A DNA stretch of 64,000 nucleotides, taken from NCBI GenBank assembly GCA_963972255.1, contig CAXATO010000002.1, forward strand, positions 186,001 to 250,000. The letters run 5' to 3'. The notes under the pieces were generated by a model that was not told where the DNA came from, did not search any database, and saw only the letters and a list, made by a program, of their open reading frames with translations. Source of the stretch: UBA1479 sp002706405. GTDB lineage: Bacteria; Pseudomonadota; Alphaproteobacteria; Rhodospirillales; Casp-alpha2. A program made the position numbers and the translations under genes. Shown in pieces: positions 10,749 to 19,442 of this stretch; the stretch's first letter is position 1; each line of letters starts with the position of its first letter.

Positions 10749-11636
10749 TCACGCGGCATCGAATTCACCTTCGAGCCATTCCCGGAAGGCGCGCACCTTG
10801 GGCCGGTCCTCCTCGCCCTCGACGCAGGCCAGGTAATAGGCCTGGGGCGCCGGCAGGGCAAAGTCGAAGAGACGCACCAGGCGCCCCGCCGCCAGATCGT
10901 CGGCGACCATGACGCTGCGCCCCAGGGCTACGCCCTCGCCTGCCCGCGCCGCCAGCAACACCAGATTGGAATGGGAATAGCCGGGGCCGCGTTCCGCATT
11001 GACCGTGTCGCACCCGGCGGCGGCCAGCCAGTCGCGCCAATCCACGGGCATTTCGTCGTGCAAAAGGGTGAAATGCTCAAGGTCGCCGGGCTCCTTCAGC
11101 GGCGGGCCGGCGGCCAGCAGCGCCGGCGCGCAGACGGGAAACAACTCCTCCGTCCGCAGCAGCGATACCGTCAGTCCCGGCCAGTGGCCGCGCCCGTAGC
11201 GCACCGCGACGTCCACCCCTTCCCGCGCCAGGTCGACCATACGATCGGCCATCACCAGGCGCACATCGATGTCGGGATGGGATTGGCGGAACCGGCCAAG
11301 GCGCGGCACAAGCCAGGACTGGGCGAAGGAATCCATGGTCGTCACGGTCAAGACCCCTTCGGAATCCTGACGCTGCACCCGATTGACCGCCGTGGTCAAA
11401 ATATCCATGGCCTCGCGCACCTCGGGAAACAGGGTTTGCCCCGCCTCGGTCAGGACCAGGGCGCGGCTGAGGCGCCGGAACAGGGGAAAGCCGAGCCAGT
11501 CCTCGAGCCCCCTGATCTGATGGCTGACCGCCGCCTGAGTCACGTTGAGTTCATCCGCCGCCTGGGTGAACGACAGATGGCGGGCGGCGGCCTCAAAGGC
11601 GCGCAGGGCATTCAGCGGCGGCAGGCGGCGTGACAT
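10749..11636 (-). CDS. LysR-family regulator, GcvA type
   Basis: The 295-residue protein has the GcvA-type N-terminus (LPPLNALRAFEAAARHLSF, LNVTQAAVSHQIRGLEDWLG) and a C-terminal effector domain including YGRGHWPGL and LLHDEMPVDW. It precedes the VOC gene on the same strand and faces the DUF1127 gene across a 270-base AT-rich region with several repeats, which may hold its operator. Effector and targets are unknown. Confidence 0.9.
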   Translation of the reverse strand: MSRRLPPLNALRAFEAAARHLSFTQAADELNVTQAAVSHQIRGLEDWLGFPLFRRLSRALVLTEAGQTLFPEVREAMDILTTAVNRVQRQDSEGVLTVTTMDSFAQSWLVPRLGRFRQSHPDIDVRLVMADRMVDLAREGVDVAVRYGRGHWPGLTVSLLRTEELFPVCAPALLAAGPPLKEPGDLEHFTLLHDEMPVDWRDWLAAAGCDTVNAERGPGYSHSNLVLLAARAGEGVALGRSVMVADDLAAGRLVRLFDFALPAPQAYYLACVEGEEDRPKVRAFREWLEGEFDAA

Positions 11637-11909
11637 GATTGTCCCATAACATTAAATTTCCTTATCCAATCGATAATCTTCGAAATCATAAAATTTTTAA
11701 TTCATTGAAATTACGCGATTTTAATATTGTATCGATACATATGGATAATATTTTCTAATCCATACAGCAGTTTTTGTCGTTTGTGAACCGGCCTTGAACC
11801 GGCCTATTCAACAGGGGCGCCACCCATCGGCGCAGCCTACAAACCGACTTTTGTGCAACCTCGCCCGGCCGGCTCCCGCCGCCCCGGCAACGAAACAAGG
11901 ACAGGACCC
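11637..11909. promoter_or_regulatory. AT-rich divergent control region with palindromes and direct repeats
   Basis: Between the LysR start and the DUF1127 start the DNA becomes very AT-rich. It contains a perfect 12-base palindrome TGTATCGATACA (11728-11739), an inverted repeat with arms ATGGAT and ATCCAT (11741-11746, 11758-11763), and two back-to-back copies of TGAACCGGCCT (11784-11794, 11795-11805), i.e. a direct repeat with about one helical turn of spacing. These look like operator sites for one or more regulators; the adjacent LysR protein is the obvious candidate for the inverted repeats. Confidence 0.5.
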
Positions 11910-12173
11910 ATGGCCATGTCATCGACGACCACGCAAACCGCGGATCGCTCCGTCGCCCGCCCGGGCCTGTTTCCCCTCGGACAGGCCCTCGCTTCGCTGA
12001 CCACTTCCACCGCCCGGGCGGTGTTCAATTTCCCGACCCTGCTCGTGGAATGGCAGAAGCGCTACGAGATGCGCCGTCGTCTTGCCGAAATGGACAGCCG
12101 GATGCTTGCCGACGTCGGCCTGACCCGGGCCGACATTCACCGCGAAACTGAAAAGCCGTTCTGGATTTCTTGA
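11910..12173 (+). CDS. DUF1127 (YjiS-like) small protein
   Basis: This 87-residue protein ends in the DUF1127 signature: WQKRYEMRRRLAEMDSRMLADVGLTRADIHRE. Arg-rich DUF1127 proteins of alphaproteobacteria are small, often stress-induced, and some are linked to RNA turnover and small RNAs; that is family knowledge, not shown here. ATG 11910 is favoured by AAGGA nine bases upstream. The gene is followed by two hairpins (see 12216). Confidence 0.85.
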   Translation: MAMSSTTTQTADRSVARPGLFPLGQALASLTTSTARAVFNFPTLLVEWQKRYEMRRRLAEMDSRMLADVGLTRADIHRETEKPFWIS

Positions 12174-12215
12174 TCCAGAGGACTACAATTTCCCTGGCAC
12201 GCTTATGTGCCCCTG

Positions 12216-12245
12216 GACGGGACCGGCCCCATGGCCGGTCCCGTC
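12216..12245 (+). terminator. Strong hairpin after the DUF1127 gene (possible terminator)
   Basis: A perfect 13-base-pair stem (GACGGGACCGGCC 12216-12228, GGCCGGTCCCGTC 12233-12245) encloses a 4-base loop. The downstream tract GCCCTTTG is only weakly T-rich, so it may be an imperfect terminator or a transcript-stabilising 3' structure. A smaller GGCAC/GTGCC hairpin lies just before it (~12196-12211). Confidence 0.5.
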
Positions 12246-12296
12246 GCCCTTTGTTCCCGGCGCTGAATACCGCCGGCCCGGCCCGGAACCAATTCC

Positions 12297-13220
12297 GTGA
12301 TCCTGCTGCTTTACGCCGTGACCGTTATTGCCTGGGGCTTCAGCTGGTACGGAGTCCAATTGCAATTGGGCGTCGTGGCGCCCGAGGTCTCCGTGTTCTA
12401 CCGCTTCGCCCTGTCGGCAGCGGTGATGTACGCGTTCTGCCGGGCGACCGGACGCGCCATCGATTTCCGCCCGCGCGACCACGCCTGGGTCGCGGCCCAG
12501 GGCCTGTTCCTGTTCGGCACCAACTTCTATCTGGTTTATCTCGGCGCGCAGTATCTGCCGTCGGGGCTGGTCTCGATTCTGTTCTCCCTGGTCATCGTCA
12601 TGAACGTGGTCGGCGGCGCGCTGTTCCTGCACAACCGGGTGGAGCCCCGCATGGTCATCGGCGCCATATTCGGCATCGGCGGCATCGCCGTGATCTTCTG
12701 GCCGGAACTGGCCCATTTCGATCTCACCCAGGGCGGGGCGAAGGGCATGGTGCTGGTGTTGTGCGGCACAGCCTCGGCCGCCACGGGCATGCTGATTTCA
12801 GCGCTCAACCAGCGCCGCGGCTTGGGCGTGGTGCGCACCAACACCATGGGCATGGTCTACGGGTCGCTGTTCCTGTTCGTGTTTTGCCTGGCCCGGGGGG
12901 CCGAATTCCGCATGGAATGGACCGCCGTCTATCTGGGGTCCCTGTTGTTCCTCGCGATCATCTCGACCGTCGTCGCCTTCGCCACCTATCTGACCCTGGT
13001 CGGGCGCATCGGGCCGGAACGCGCCAGCTATTCATCGGTGCTGTTCCCGCTGGTCGCGCTTGCCGTCTCGACCTGGATGGAAGGTTTCCAGTGGACGACC
13101 GGCGCCATCTTCGGCGTCGGCTGCGTGCTGGTCGGCAACCTGTTCGTCCTGACACCGCCCGCCGTTGTGGCGCGGCTGACGCGCCGCGCGGCCCCAACCA
13201 CCGCGCCGGCGTCCGATTGA
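12297..13220 (+). CDS. DMT-superfamily (EamA) transporter
   Basis: The 307-residue, ten-helix membrane protein has two EamA repeats: the first begins LLLYAVTVIAWGFSWYGV, the second after ~residue 150 with GMVLVLCGTASAATGMLI. EamA proteins move small metabolites across the inner membrane, often outward; the cargo cannot be inferred. The start is GTG 12297, immediately before the first helix, without a clear ribosome site. An MFS gene follows by ~48 bases on the same strand. Confidence 0.85.
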   Translation: MILLLYAVTVIAWGFSWYGVQLQLGVVAPEVSVFYRFALSAAVMYAFCRATGRAIDFRPRDHAWVAAQGLFLFGTNFYLVYLGAQYLPSGLVSILFSLVIVMNVVGGALFLHNRVEPRMVIGAIFGIGGIAVIFWPELAHFDLTQGGAKGMVLVLCGTASAATGMLISALNQRRGLGVVRTNTMGMVYGSLFLFVFCLARGAEFRMEWTAVYLGSLLFLAIISTVVAFATYLTLVGRIGPERASYSSVLFPLVALAVSTWMEGFQWTTGAIFGVGCVLVGNLFVLTPPAVVARLTRRAAPTTAPASD

Positions 13221-13267
13221 CCAAAGACATCTGACCGGCCCGCCCCGGCTTTCAACGAGGAAACGCC

Positions 13268-14497
13268 ATGTCCGCCAAACGCATCGGCATCACCATCTGG
13301 ATCGTCGCCTTCGCCGGCTGTTTGATCGGCAGCCTGAACCTGGGCACCCGCACCACCTTCGGCCTGTTCCAGACCGACATCCTGCGCGACCTCGCCATCT
13401 CGCCCAGCGACTTCGGGCTGGCCATCGCCATGCAGAACCTGATGTGGGGCATCGCCACACCGTTCATGGGGGCCATCGCCGACAAATTCGGCAGCATGCG
13501 CATGATCATCCTGGGCGCCCTTCTGTACGCCGTGGGGCTTTACGTCATGGGCACGGCCGACAGCCTGTTTGCGTTCAACGTCGGCGCCGGATTTCTGATC
13601 GGCATCGGCATGGGCGGCGTCGGGTTCGGCGTCGTGCTGGGCGCCGTCGGCCGCCGCGTGCCGGCCGAGCACCGCTCCCTCGCCCTCGGCATCGCCAGCG
13701 CCGGCGGATCCTTCGGCCAATTCTACATGGCCCCCGTGGGCCAGGCCCTGCTGGAAACCTATGGCTGGAGCGGGGCGCTCACGGCGCTTTCCTTGATCAT
13801 GACGCTCGCCGTGCCGCTGGCCTTTCTGTTGGCCCGCCAACCGCTGGCCGCCGACGCCGCACCCGTTGCCGCGCGCCAGGGCAAGACACCCGACATCAGC
13901 CTGGGAGAAGCCTTGGGCGAGGCCTATCGCCATCTGGGCTTTAACCTGCTCACCCTGGGCTTTTTCGTCTGCGGGTTCCAGGTCGCCTTCATCACCGTGC
14001 ACTTCCCCAAGTACCTGGAAATCCTGCACATCGACCTGCGCATCGCGGCGCTGTCGCTGTCGTTGATCGGATTGTGCAACATCGTCGGCACCTTCGCCTG
14101 TGGTGCGCTGGGCGGCCGATTTCCGAAAAAATGGGTTCTCGCCTGGCTCTACTTCCTGCGCTCGCTCTGCATCATCGCCTTGCTGGCGGCCCCCAAGACG
14201 GAACTCAATATCCTGTTGTTCGCCGGGGCCATGGGCTTGCTGTGGCTCGGCACCGTGCCGCTGACCTCGGGCCTGGTCGCCCATATGTTCGGCGTGCGCT
14301 ATCTGTCCATGCTGTTCGGGATCACCTTCCTGAGCCATCAGATCGGCAGTTTCCTGGGCGTGTGGCTGGGCGGTTACCTGTACCAGACCACCGGATCCTA
14401 CGATTGGGTGTGGTACGGCTCCATCGCCTTGGGCTTCATCGCCGCCGCCCTGCATATCCCCATTCCGGAAAAACACCCGACCGCCGCCGCGGCCTGA
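13268..14497 (+). CDS. Major facilitator superfamily transporter
   Basis: The 409-residue protein has about twelve hydrophobic helices, with the MFS loop-2/3-type motif GAIADKFGSMRM (~71-82) and a halfway basic loop around 195-215. It is of the monocarboxylate/oxalate-like kind (GTRTTFGLFQTDIL), so an organic-acid cargo is possible but not demonstrated. GAGGAAACGCC gives a good ribosome site. Probably co-transcribed with the preceding EamA transporter. Confidence 0.86.
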   Translation: MSAKRIGITIWIVAFAGCLIGSLNLGTRTTFGLFQTDILRDLAISPSDFGLAIAMQNLMWGIATPFMGAIADKFGSMRMIILGALLYAVGLYVMGTADSLFAFNVGAGFLIGIGMGGVGFGVVLGAVGRRVPAEHRSLALGIASAGGSFGQFYMAPVGQALLETYGWSGALTALSLIMTLAVPLAFLLARQPLAADAAPVAARQGKTPDISLGEALGEAYRHLGFNLLTLGFFVCGFQVAFITVHFPKYLEILHIDLRIAALSLSLIGLCNIVGTFACGALGGRFPKKWVLAWLYFLRSLCIIALLAAPKTELNILLFAGAMGLLWLGTVPLTSGLVAHMFGVRYLSMLFGITFLSHQIGSFLGVWLGGYLYQTTGSYDWVWYGSIALGFIAAALHIPIPEKHPTAAAA

Positions 14498-14652
14498 TCC
14501 GCCCCGCCGACATTCATTTCGCCGCCCCCGCCCGGCCCCTTGGCCGCGCGGGCGGCTGTTGTCGCCGGCCCGACATACCCCTATAACCCTTCCCAATCCT
14601 GCATCCGCCGCCGGCATTGCCCGCCGGGCGGTACAGCCTTGGGCCGGCATTG

Positions 14653-15990
14653 ATGTTCAACATGAGTTCGATCCTGATCTCGCTGGCCGTGGTGCAGTTC
14701 ATCATGGCGACGATTCTGGTCACGTTCTGGTTGGCGCGGCTGGAGATCGGCGGCCTGAAGGAAATGGCCCTGTCCATGACGGTCGGCGGGATCGGCGCAC
14801 TCGCCATCAGCGCCGGCGCCGCGATGCAGGATTATCGCGCCGCCAGTTTCGGCCTGCTGTGTTTCGTCGTCACCACCCTGTCCGCGGCCCGCGCCATGCG
14901 GCGCCTACAGGGACGCCAACCGCGCTATGTTCTGGAAGGGGCGGCGCTGGCCATCTCCTGCGCCGCCATCTATTACTTCCTCCTCGTCAAAAACGACGTC
15001 CCCGGCGTGCTGGTTTCAAACTCCATCGTGTTCGCCATCATTTGCGGGCTGACCACCCGGGATCTTTGGCGGGAACGCGATCCGGGCCTGGTCCGCGGCT
15101 GCCGCATTCTCGGCACGATGTTCGCCGTGTTCGCCGTCGTTCAGACCTTGCGCATCTTCATCCGACCGCTGTTCGATGGCCCCGTGGGACCAAATGCGCA
15201 GATCGTCGCCCTTGATGTCGCCATCGCCTTCATCGGCATGGCGATGGTGATCGGCTGGAGTCTCGGCCTGTTATGGACGGCCTATAGCTACGCCGAACAC
15301 CAGATGCGGGCCGCCTATGAGGAGCTTGAGCGGTTTTCCGGCGCCGTGGCCCATGATCTGAAAAGCCCGCTCAATGCCGTAATCGGCAATCTGGAGGCCG
15401 CGATCCATCCATCGTCGACCCTGAACGCGGCGCAGAAGACGGAATTCCTGACCTCCGCCCATACCGCCGCCCTGCGCATGAACCGGTTCATCGGTGATCT
15501 GCTTGAAGACGCCCGCTCGGTACAGCACGTCCCGCGGTCCGAGCCCGTCGACCCGCTTCAATGTCTGCGCATGGCCCAGGACAGCCTGCGCCCGGTGATC
15601 GATGCCGTCGCCGCCGAGATCCAGGTCGGCGAGCTGCCGGCCGTCACCGTCAGCCCGCTGCAACTCACCCGCATCTTCCAGAACCTGTTGGACAACGCCC
15701 TCAAGTATCGCTCGCTGGAACGGCCCCTGCGGATCGAAATTTCCGCCCTGAAGCAGGGGGGCGCGGTGGCGATCTTTCTGAAAGACAACGGCGTCGGCAT
15801 CGCCGAGGCCGATCAGGCCCGCGTGTTCGGCCGCTTCGAGCGTGCCGGCAAGCAATCCCTTGTTCCCGGAAACGGCGTGGGCCTCGCGGAATGCCGGCGG
15901 GTCGTCGAAAAGGTCGGCGGGTCGATCGACCTGACGTCCCAGTTGGGCGTCGGGTCGACCTTTCGCCTGATTCTGCCCGCGACTAGTTGA
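14653..15990 (+). CDS. Seven-TM sensor histidine kinase
   Basis: About 445 residues: seven predicted helices over the first ~210 residues, a short linker, HisKA with His234 in AVAHDLKSPLN, and a HATPase domain with FQNLLDNALKY (N box), DNGVGIAEADQARVFGRF (G1/F box) and GNGVGLA (G2). The kinase core is intact, but no receiver or response regulator is nearby, so it is an orphan kinase. ATG 14653 lies just before the first helix; ATG 14662 is equally possible. The end overlaps the convergent oxidoreductase gene by eight bases. Confidence 0.87.
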   Translation: MFNMSSILISLAVVQFIMATILVTFWLARLEIGGLKEMALSMTVGGIGALAISAGAAMQDYRAASFGLLCFVVTTLSAARAMRRLQGRQPRYVLEGAALAISCAAIYYFLLVKNDVPGVLVSNSIVFAIICGLTTRDLWRERDPGLVRGCRILGTMFAVFAVVQTLRIFIRPLFDGPVGPNAQIVALDVAIAFIGMAMVIGWSLGLLWTAYSYAEHQMRAAYEELERFSGAVAHDLKSPLNAVIGNLEAAIHPSSTLNAAQKTEFLTSAHTAALRMNRFIGDLLEDARSVQHVPRSEPVDPLQCLRMAQDSLRPVIDAVAAEIQVGELPAVTVSPLQLTRIFQNLLDNALKYRSLERPLRIEISALKQGGAVAIFLKDNGVGIAEADQARVFGRFERAGKQSLVPGNGVGLAECRRVVEKVGGSIDLTSQLGVGSTFRLILPATS

Positions 15991-16984
15991 GGGGCCCCGG
16001 CGCCGCCCCCGTGGTCAGCACGACCTTGCCCGTCGACTTGCGCGACAGCAGCATGTTCATGCCGTCCTTGGCATCCGCCAGATCGAATACATGGCTGACG
16101 TGGGGGCGCAGGTCGCCCGCCGCCATCCAGCCCAGAAGTTCATCGAACGAGCGCTGAATCAGCTCCGGGTCGAGCGTACGATGCGCCCCCCAGTAGAATC
16201 CGATGACCGAGAGATTCTTGACCAAAAGGATATTGGCCGGGATCTGCGGCACCGTGCCGGAGGCGAATCCGACGACCAGAATACGCCCGCCCTGGACCGT
16301 GCAGCGCAGGGACGCGTCGAAGGCCGTGCCGCCGACCGGGTCATAGACGCAATCGGCGCCGCGCCCGTCGGTCAGCTGTTTGACCCGCTCGCGGATGTCT
16401 TCCTTGCGGTAGTCGATCAGATGGTCGGCGCCGTACTCCTTGGCCACGGCCAGCTTTTCCGGGCCGCCCGCCGTGGCGATCACGGTCGCCCCCAGCTTCT
16501 TGCCAATCTCGACCGCCGTCAGGCCGACCCCGCCGGCGGCACCATGAACCAACAGCACCTCGCCCGGCTGGACCTTCAGCTTGTCGACCAGGCCCACATG
16601 GGACGTACCGTAGACGATGGGAAAGGCGGCGGCCGACACGAAATCCAGATTGTCGGGAATGGCGAAGACCGTGCTTTCATGGGTCACCGCTTCCGACGCG
16701 TAACCGCCGTAATGGACCGTCGCCATGACCCGGTCGCCGGGGGAGACCCGGGTCACCCCGGGGGCCACTTCCAGCACCTCGCCCGCGACTTCCAGGCCCG
16801 GCGAAAACGGGAACGGCGGCTTGACCTGGTATTCGCCTTTGCACATCAGGGTGTCGGCGAAATTGATGCCGGCGGCCTGGACGCGGATGCGCACGCCATT
16901 TTCCGCCATGGGCGGAGCCGGAGCGTCGTCGACGCAGGTCAGGGCGTCGATACCATCAAAGCTGTTGCAGACAACCGCGCGCAT
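15983..16984 (-). CDS. NADPH:quinone oxidoreductase-like, zinc-independent MDR family
   Basis: The 333-residue medium-chain dehydrogenase/reductase shows the quinone-reductase layout: N-terminal GroES-like domain (INFADTLMCKGEYQVKPPFPFSPGLEVAGEV), then a Rossmann fold with VHGAAGGVGLTAVEIGKKLGA (~140-160). The structural-zinc cysteines of alcohol dehydrogenases are absent. It probably reduces a quinone or enone with NADPH. GAAGGAG supports ATG 16984. It is divergent from the RNA methyltransferase gene at 17146. Confidence 0.88.
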   Translation of the reverse strand: MRAVVCNSFDGIDALTCVDDAPAPPMAENGVRIRVQAAGINFADTLMCKGEYQVKPPFPFSPGLEVAGEVLEVAPGVTRVSPGDRVMATVHYGGYASEAVTHESTVFAIPDNLDFVSAAAFPIVYGTSHVGLVDKLKVQPGEVLLVHGAAGGVGLTAVEIGKKLGATVIATAGGPEKLAVAKEYGADHLIDYRKEDIRERVKQLTDGRGADCVYDPVGGTAFDASLRCTVQGGRILVVGFASGTVPQIPANILLVKNLSVIGFYWGAHRTLDPELIQRSFDELLGWMAAGDLRPHVSHVFDLADAKDGMNMLLSRKSTGKVVLTTGAAPGPLN

Positions 16985-17145
16985 CGGGGTCTCCTTCTGG
17001 GCTGTATTCAAAATTGGCAAAACTTGATTTCGGGCCGGAATTGGCCAAGGTTGCGCAACCTGACCATACCAAGGGCCAAAGGGCAAGATGCCGCCGGCCC
17101 TCTTTCAAGGAACCAAAAATTGCAGGCTGGGGATTAAATCGGACC

Positions 17146-17724
17146 ATGCGCGGATATTTCGGAATCGGGGTCGAGGGCATTTCCAAGACCATGAACGTGG
17201 GCAACCTGTTCCGCACGGCCCATGCCTTCGGCGCGTCGTTCGTGTTCACCGTCGACGCGACCTACCAACGCACCATCGGGCAGAAATCCGACACCTCCAA
17301 AAGCGGCAGCCATGTGCCGTTCTACAGCTTCCCCACCGCCAACGAGGTCATGCTGCCCGACGGCTGCAAGCTGGTCGGCGTGGAATTGCTGGAGAATGCG
17401 TCCGAGTTGCCGAGCTTCCGCCATCCGCGGCAGGCGGCCTATGTGCTGGGGCCGGAGCGGGGCGAGCTGAGCCCCGCCATGATCGCGCGCTGCGACCATA
17501 TCATCCAGATCCCCATGTCCTTCTGCGTCAATGTGGGCATCGCGGGCGCCATCGTCATGTATGACCGGCTGATCAGCCAGGGCCGGTTCGCGCCGCGCCC
17601 CGTGGCCGAAGGCGGCCCGGTCGAGAACCTGCCCGAACACCAGTTCGGCCGCCGATTCTCGCGCAAGGAACAGGCCCGCATGGAGCCCTTCGAAGACACC
17701 CCGCCGGAAGTCTATAACGACTAG
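17146..17724 (+). CDS. TrmH/SpoU-family RNA 2'-O-methyltransferase
   Basis: The 192-residue protein has the SPOUT-fold motifs: NVGNLFRTAHAFGA (motif 1, ~16-29), YVLGPERGELSP (motif 2, ~98-109) and IPMSFCVNVGIAGAIVMYD (motif 3, ~121-140). It should 2'-O-methylate a tRNA or rRNA ribose using SAM; the site is not evident. I start at ATG 17146 because the conserved fold begins there; TTG 17014 would add 44 residues with no family similarity. Its TAG shares CTAG (17721-17724) with the convergent asparaginase. Confidence 0.87.
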   Translation: MRGYFGIGVEGISKTMNVGNLFRTAHAFGASFVFTVDATYQRTIGQKSDTSKSGSHVPFYSFPTANEVMLPDGCKLVGVELLENASELPSFRHPRQAAYVLGPERGELSPAMIARCDHIIQIPMSFCVNVGIAGAIVMYDRLISQGRFAPRPVAEGGPVENLPEHQFGRRFSRKEQARMEPFEDTPPEVYND

Positions 17725-18779
17725 GGCCGGTCCCAGCCCGCTTCGGGCCGAACGGCGCCGACGGGCGCCCCCGCCGCATTGACCACGGTCATGTCGAGGA
17801 ACGGCGCCATGTCGGCCCGCGCGCCGTCGTCGAAGGCACCCAGGAAGTTCAATAGATGCGCCATCAGGGTGTCGGAGGCCCGCTTGGTGCCGTCCTCGGC
17901 CTTGACCGCCACCCCCAAGCCCAGGCCCGGCAGGATCGCCGCGTGCACGGCTTCCGCCCCGGTCTTGGTCGCGAACACGGGGGCCGCCGTCCGCTGGGCG
18001 ACACCGATGCCCGCCGACATGGCGGCATGATCGAACCGCCCGCGCCCGGACACCATGAAGTTATGCTTGGCCATGGACTGAACGATGCGCTGGGCGGCCG
18101 CGCTGCGTACCGCGCCCAGTTTGGCCGTCTCGGGATCGGCCATGTTCGCCATGGCCCGGGCCAGGGCCGCGAGCGGCATGCCGTAGACGGGAATGCCGCA
18201 GCCGTCGACGCCGCGCCCCGTGCCCGACAGCGCGGCCCCGCCCATCTCGGTCAATGCCTGGTAAAGCCGCTTCTGCACTGGGTGGTCGGCGCCCGTATAG
18301 CCATGGGTGTCCTCGCCCATGTGCAGGGCCGTGGCGAGAAAGCCCGTGTGCTTGCCCGAACAGTTGTTGTGAAGGCGCGTCGGCACAGCACCTTGCTTGA
18401 TCAGGCGATGGGCCGCCGTCTCGTCCGTCGGCATATGGGCGCCGCATTCCAGGTCGTCGGCCCCCTTGCCGATGTCCTCCAGCCAGGCTTCCACCGCCAT
18501 GATATGGGCGGCCGAGGCGGAGTGAGAGGCCGAGGCCAGCGCGATGCGCTCGTCATTCAGGTGCCAATGGTCCGCCGCCCCCGTTTCGATCAAGGCCAGG
18601 GTCTGCAGCGGCTTGATGGCCGAGCGGGGATAGATTTCCTTCTCCGCCTCGCCCCAGGCATGGATGATGTTGCCGGCCGCGTCGGCGACCACCGCATGGA
18701 CACGGTGGCGGCTTTCGACCAGGGTGCCGCGCGTAACCTCGATGATCACGGGCGCTGACGAATGAATGGATTTTGCCAT
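17721..18779 (-). CDS. L-asparaginase II family protein (Rhizobium-type)
   Basis: The 352-residue protein matches the asparaginase II family unrelated to E. coli AnsA/B: PVIIEVTRGTLVESRHR at the N-terminus, YPRSAIKPLQTLALIETGAAD, the nucleophile-region LHNNCSGKHTGFLATA (~130), GVDGCGIPVYGMPL, and MVSGRGRFDHAAM. It should hydrolyse asparagine to aspartate and ammonia in the cytoplasm. ATG 18779 gives the family-length start; a GTG five codons earlier is possible. Confidence 0.9.
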   Translation of the reverse strand: MAKSIHSSAPVIIEVTRGTLVESRHRVHAVVADAAGNIIHAWGEAEKEIYPRSAIKPLQTLALIETGAADHWHLNDERIALASASHSASAAHIMAVEAWLEDIGKGADDLECGAHMPTDETAAHRLIKQGAVPTRLHNNCSGKHTGFLATALHMGEDTHGYTGADHPVQKRLYQALTEMGGAALSGTGRGVDGCGIPVYGMPLAALARAMANMADPETAKLGAVRSAAAQRIVQSMAKHNFMVSGRGRFDHAAMSAGIGVAQRTAAPVFATKTGAEAVHAAILPGLGLGVAVKAEDGTKRASDTLMAHLLNFLGAFDDGARADMAPFLDMTVVNAAGAPVGAVRPEAGWDRP

Positions 18780-18880
18780 GCCCCTGCATGCCACCGAACA
18801 GGGGGGCTGGCAAGGGCGCCCGAAAGTTATCCCGCGCCCCGGGCTTGAGGCCCGTCGCTGTCCCGGCTATCTATTGAGCC

Positions 18881-19387
18881 ATGACCCGATGCATCCAAGC
18901 CGCCGTCTTCGCCGCCCTGGCCATCCTGACCCCCGCCGCCGCCCAGGCGGCGCCGGAACTGATCGGCCTGTTCGACGACTGGGAAGCCTATACGGCCAAC
19001 GAGGCCGGGGCCAAGATCTGCTACATGGGGTCCGAGCCCAAGAAGATGGAGGGCAAGTATTCCGCCCGCGGCCGCGTCGTCATGCTGGTCACCCATCGGC
19101 CCAAGGATAAAGAGAAGGGCGTCGTCTCCGTGACCACCGGCTATACCTATAAGGAAGGCTCGGACGCCACGGTGACCATCGGCAAGAATACCTACAAGCT
19201 GTTCACCGCGGGCGGGCATGCCTTTGCCGAGGAAGGCAAGGACGCGGCCCTGGTCGACGCTATGATCCGGGGAGCCGACATGGTGGTGAAGGGCACGTCG
19301 TCACGCGGCACCCTGACCACGGATACCTATTCGCTCAAGGGCTTCACCGCCGCCTGGAAGGCCATCGGCAAGGCCTGCGGCTACTAG
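18881..19387 (+). CDS. Invasion-associated locus B (IalB)-like exported protein
   Basis: The 168-residue protein starts with a clear signal peptide (AAVFAALAILTPAAAQA, cleavage ~23) and continues DDWEAYTANEAGAKICYMGSEPKKMEGKY, the IalB-family pattern, with one cysteine near the start and one at the very end (KACGY), perhaps forming a disulfide. It is periplasmic or envelope-attached; biochemical role unknown. The name comes from Bartonella and does not imply pathogenicity here. It sits 55 bases before rlmN. Confidence 0.85.
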   Translation: MTRCIQAAVFAALAILTPAAAQAAPELIGLFDDWEAYTANEAGAKICYMGSEPKKMEGKYSARGRVVMLVTHRPKDKEKGVVSVTTGYTYKEGSDATVTIGKNTYKLFTAGGHAFAEEGKDAALVDAMIRGADMVVKGTSSRGTLTTDTYSLKGFTAAWKAIGKACGY

Positions 19388-19442
19388 GCTTATTCGCGTT
19401 TTCACGTTGGGATGCGGGGCCGGACGCGCTATATGAGGGCCC

